This document shows positions 14,557-15,292 of a DNA stretch of 15,292 nt, piece by piece. Where the stretch lies: positions 6,788 through 22,079 of the forward strand of contig DEHU01000232.1 of the NCBI GenBank assembly GCA_002352125.1, written 5' to 3'. Source of the stretch: Competibacteraceae bacterium UBA2792 (GTDB lineage: Bacteria; Pseudomonadota; Gammaproteobacteria; Competibacterales; Competibacteraceae). A program made the position numbers and the translations under genes. Under the pieces are notes generated by a model that was not told the origin of the DNA, made no database searches, and saw only the letters and a list, made by a program, of their open reading frames with translations. Numbering within the stretch: position 1 is the stretch's first letter; each line of letters begins with the position of its first letter.

Positions 14557-15195
14557 TTAGCCGTTTCCGGCAAAATGGCCGTCCGCATCGTAAGGCCAAT
14601 GCAGACCGGCCTGGGCATAGTACCGCGCGCACAGCGACGGATCGGCCAAGTGTACCGCCTGCCCCAGCCGGAACGCCGCAAAGTGATCGCTCGATTTCAC
14701 GCCGGGATTCTTCGGCGATTCGAAATCGTCCTGACAACCGTGCTGGATGCGAGAAACCAAGCGCCGGTTCAGTTCCACCGCCAACACCTGCGCTTCCTGC
14801 GTCCAGCGTCCGCGTGGTGCGCCGCCAGCGGCGGACATGAACAGTTTCTCGAACCCGTCGGCGCCCTTGCGCCAAATGCTCATCAGATCGTAATCCGAAA
14901 CCCGGATCTCGCCGCTCTCGCCCACGGCGAGACCCGACGTTCCCGTCTTCTGTTTCATCGCCCAAGGCTTGGGCGGCACCAAGCCATGCCAGGCGCGCGC
15001 CGCCACCTTCGGGCAGCGCACGACGATCAACAAACCATATTGCGAACTGATCTCCCGGAAAGTCTGCACATCGCGGGCATCCATGCCGGACAAGCGGGAA
15101 AACGCGATATCCATTTCCGACACGCCGGCGCGGCGCCACTCGTTTTCGCGCCGATATTCCATTTGTTCCTGGGTGCTTACCGTCAAATCGGCCAT
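14557..15195 (-). CDS. Compact edema factor/CyaA/ExoY-like nucleotidyl cyclase domain protein
   Basis: A 212-residue protein; ATG at 15195 with AGAGGAGAG (15202-15210) as a strong ribosome site. It matches the anthrax_toxA (edema factor/CyaA/ExoY) family in order: QYGLLIVVRCPKVAARAWHG, then PPKPWAMKQKTGTSG with Lys76 and Lys83 seven apart (ExoY 81/88; CyaA 58/65), then VSDYDLMSIW with the metal-binding Asp101-x-Asp103 (ExoY TADYDLF), then LNRRLVSRIQHGCQDD with the conserved His152 (CyaA LNRR...VQHG). Family members convert ATP or other NTPs to cyclic nucleotides inside host cells after activation by calmodulin or actin. Here only 18 residues separate the second Lys from the Asp pair, against more than 100 in ExoY, CyaA and edema factor, so the intervening subdomain is missing. 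No signal peptide is seen. It lies 46 bp after another minus-strand gene, probably co-transcribed. Cyclase activity is inferred and unproven. Confidence 0.65.
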   Translation of the reverse strand: MADLTVSTQEQMEYRRENEWRRAGVSEMDIAFSRLSGMDARDVQTFREISSQYGLLIVVRCPKVAARAWHGLVPPKPWAMKQKTGTSGLAVGESGEIRVSDYDLMSIWRKGADGFEKLFMSAAGGAPRGRWTQEAQVLAVELNRRLVSRIQHGCQDDFESPKNPGVKSSDHFAAFRLGQAVHLADPSLCARYYAQAGLHWPYDADGHFAGNG

Positions 15196-15241
15196 ATTGG
15201 ACTCTCCTCTTGATCGAGATTCGCGCCATTATTTGGAGGAT

Positions 15242-15292
15242 TCAAGCCGGTCCGATCAGCCGCTCCAACGCCTCGCGGTACTTGGCGACCGT
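15242..15292 (-). CDS. C-terminal end of an upstream co-directional gene (partial)
   Basis: The minus strand is open from the window edge to a TGA at 15242-15244 and encodes TVAKYREALERLIGPA. The residues look like a normal charged terminal helix, and the 46-bp gap to the cyclase-like gene, which has its own ribosome site, suggests an operon. The fragment is too short to name. It could be a delivery, chaperone or unrelated gene. Confidence 0.4.
   Translation of the reverse strand, partial: TVAKYREALERLIGPA

Noticed and set aside
14336..15229. A longer 297-codon frame overlapping the cyclase-like gene on the minus strand
   Set aside because: Arg-rich, no motifs, no good ribosome site, and it overlaps the ketoacyl synthase. 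The 212-codon frame has family motifs and a strong ribosome site.
1..15292. tRNA, rRNA, CRISPR array or insertion-sequence transposase
   Set aside because: No cloverleaf-like sequence, no regularly spaced direct repeats and no transposase or integrase motifs were seen in any frame.

Overview
The window looks like the chromosome of a GC-rich Proteobacterium, probably a gammaproteobacterium. The evidence is a homodimeric-type pyruvate dehydrogenase E1, a lipoyl-bearing dihydrolipoamide dehydrogenase, an Mrr-type restriction gene, and GC-rich palindromic repeats of a kind common in gammaproteobacterial genomes. The genus cannot be fixed from sequence alone.

Layout. The left edge (1-3221) has a fragment that reads like the end of a c-type cytochrome. 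It converges on, and overlaps, a minus-strand chemoreceptor with a nitrate/nitrite-sensing (NIT) periplasmic domain. Next come an AT-rich, palindrome-rich spacer with a sigma-54-like promoter, and a minus-strand EamA/DMT transporter. After a 428-bp leader, the core of the window is the plus-strand operon aceE-aceF-lpd (3650-9748). It encodes the whole pyruvate dehydrogenase complex and ends at a strong intrinsic terminator (9770-9797). E2 carries two lipoyl domains and E3 carries a third. The E3 linker is partly encoded by a GC-rich palindrome resembling the terminator repeat.

From 9881 to about 13435 the genes look accessory: looser spacing, visibly lower GC in places, and several inverted repeats. 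They are a small papain-like cysteine protease, an Mrr restriction endonuclease broken by one in-frame amber codon at the catalytic QxK position, a globin-coupled diguanylate cyclase, and an OsmC-family protein preceded by an attC-like half site. The block ends before a ketoacyl synthase III (13483-14493) that keeps the active-site Cys but has Thr and Tyr where FabH has His and Asn.

At the right edge, convergent with that gene, is a 212-residue protein carrying the lysine pair, Asp-x-Asp and His motifs of the edema factor/CyaA/ExoY nucleotidyl cyclase toxins in unusually compact form. The tail of an upstream co-directional gene enters from the window edge.

How they work together: only aceE-aceF-lpd form an evident functional unit (pyruvate to acetyl-CoA). 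The chemoreceptor and diguanylate cyclase are separate signalling genes that may respond to nitrate/nitrite and to oxygen. The most promising leads are the compact cyclase-like protein, the His/Asn-less ketoacyl synthase, the amber codon in mrr, and the palindrome within lpd.
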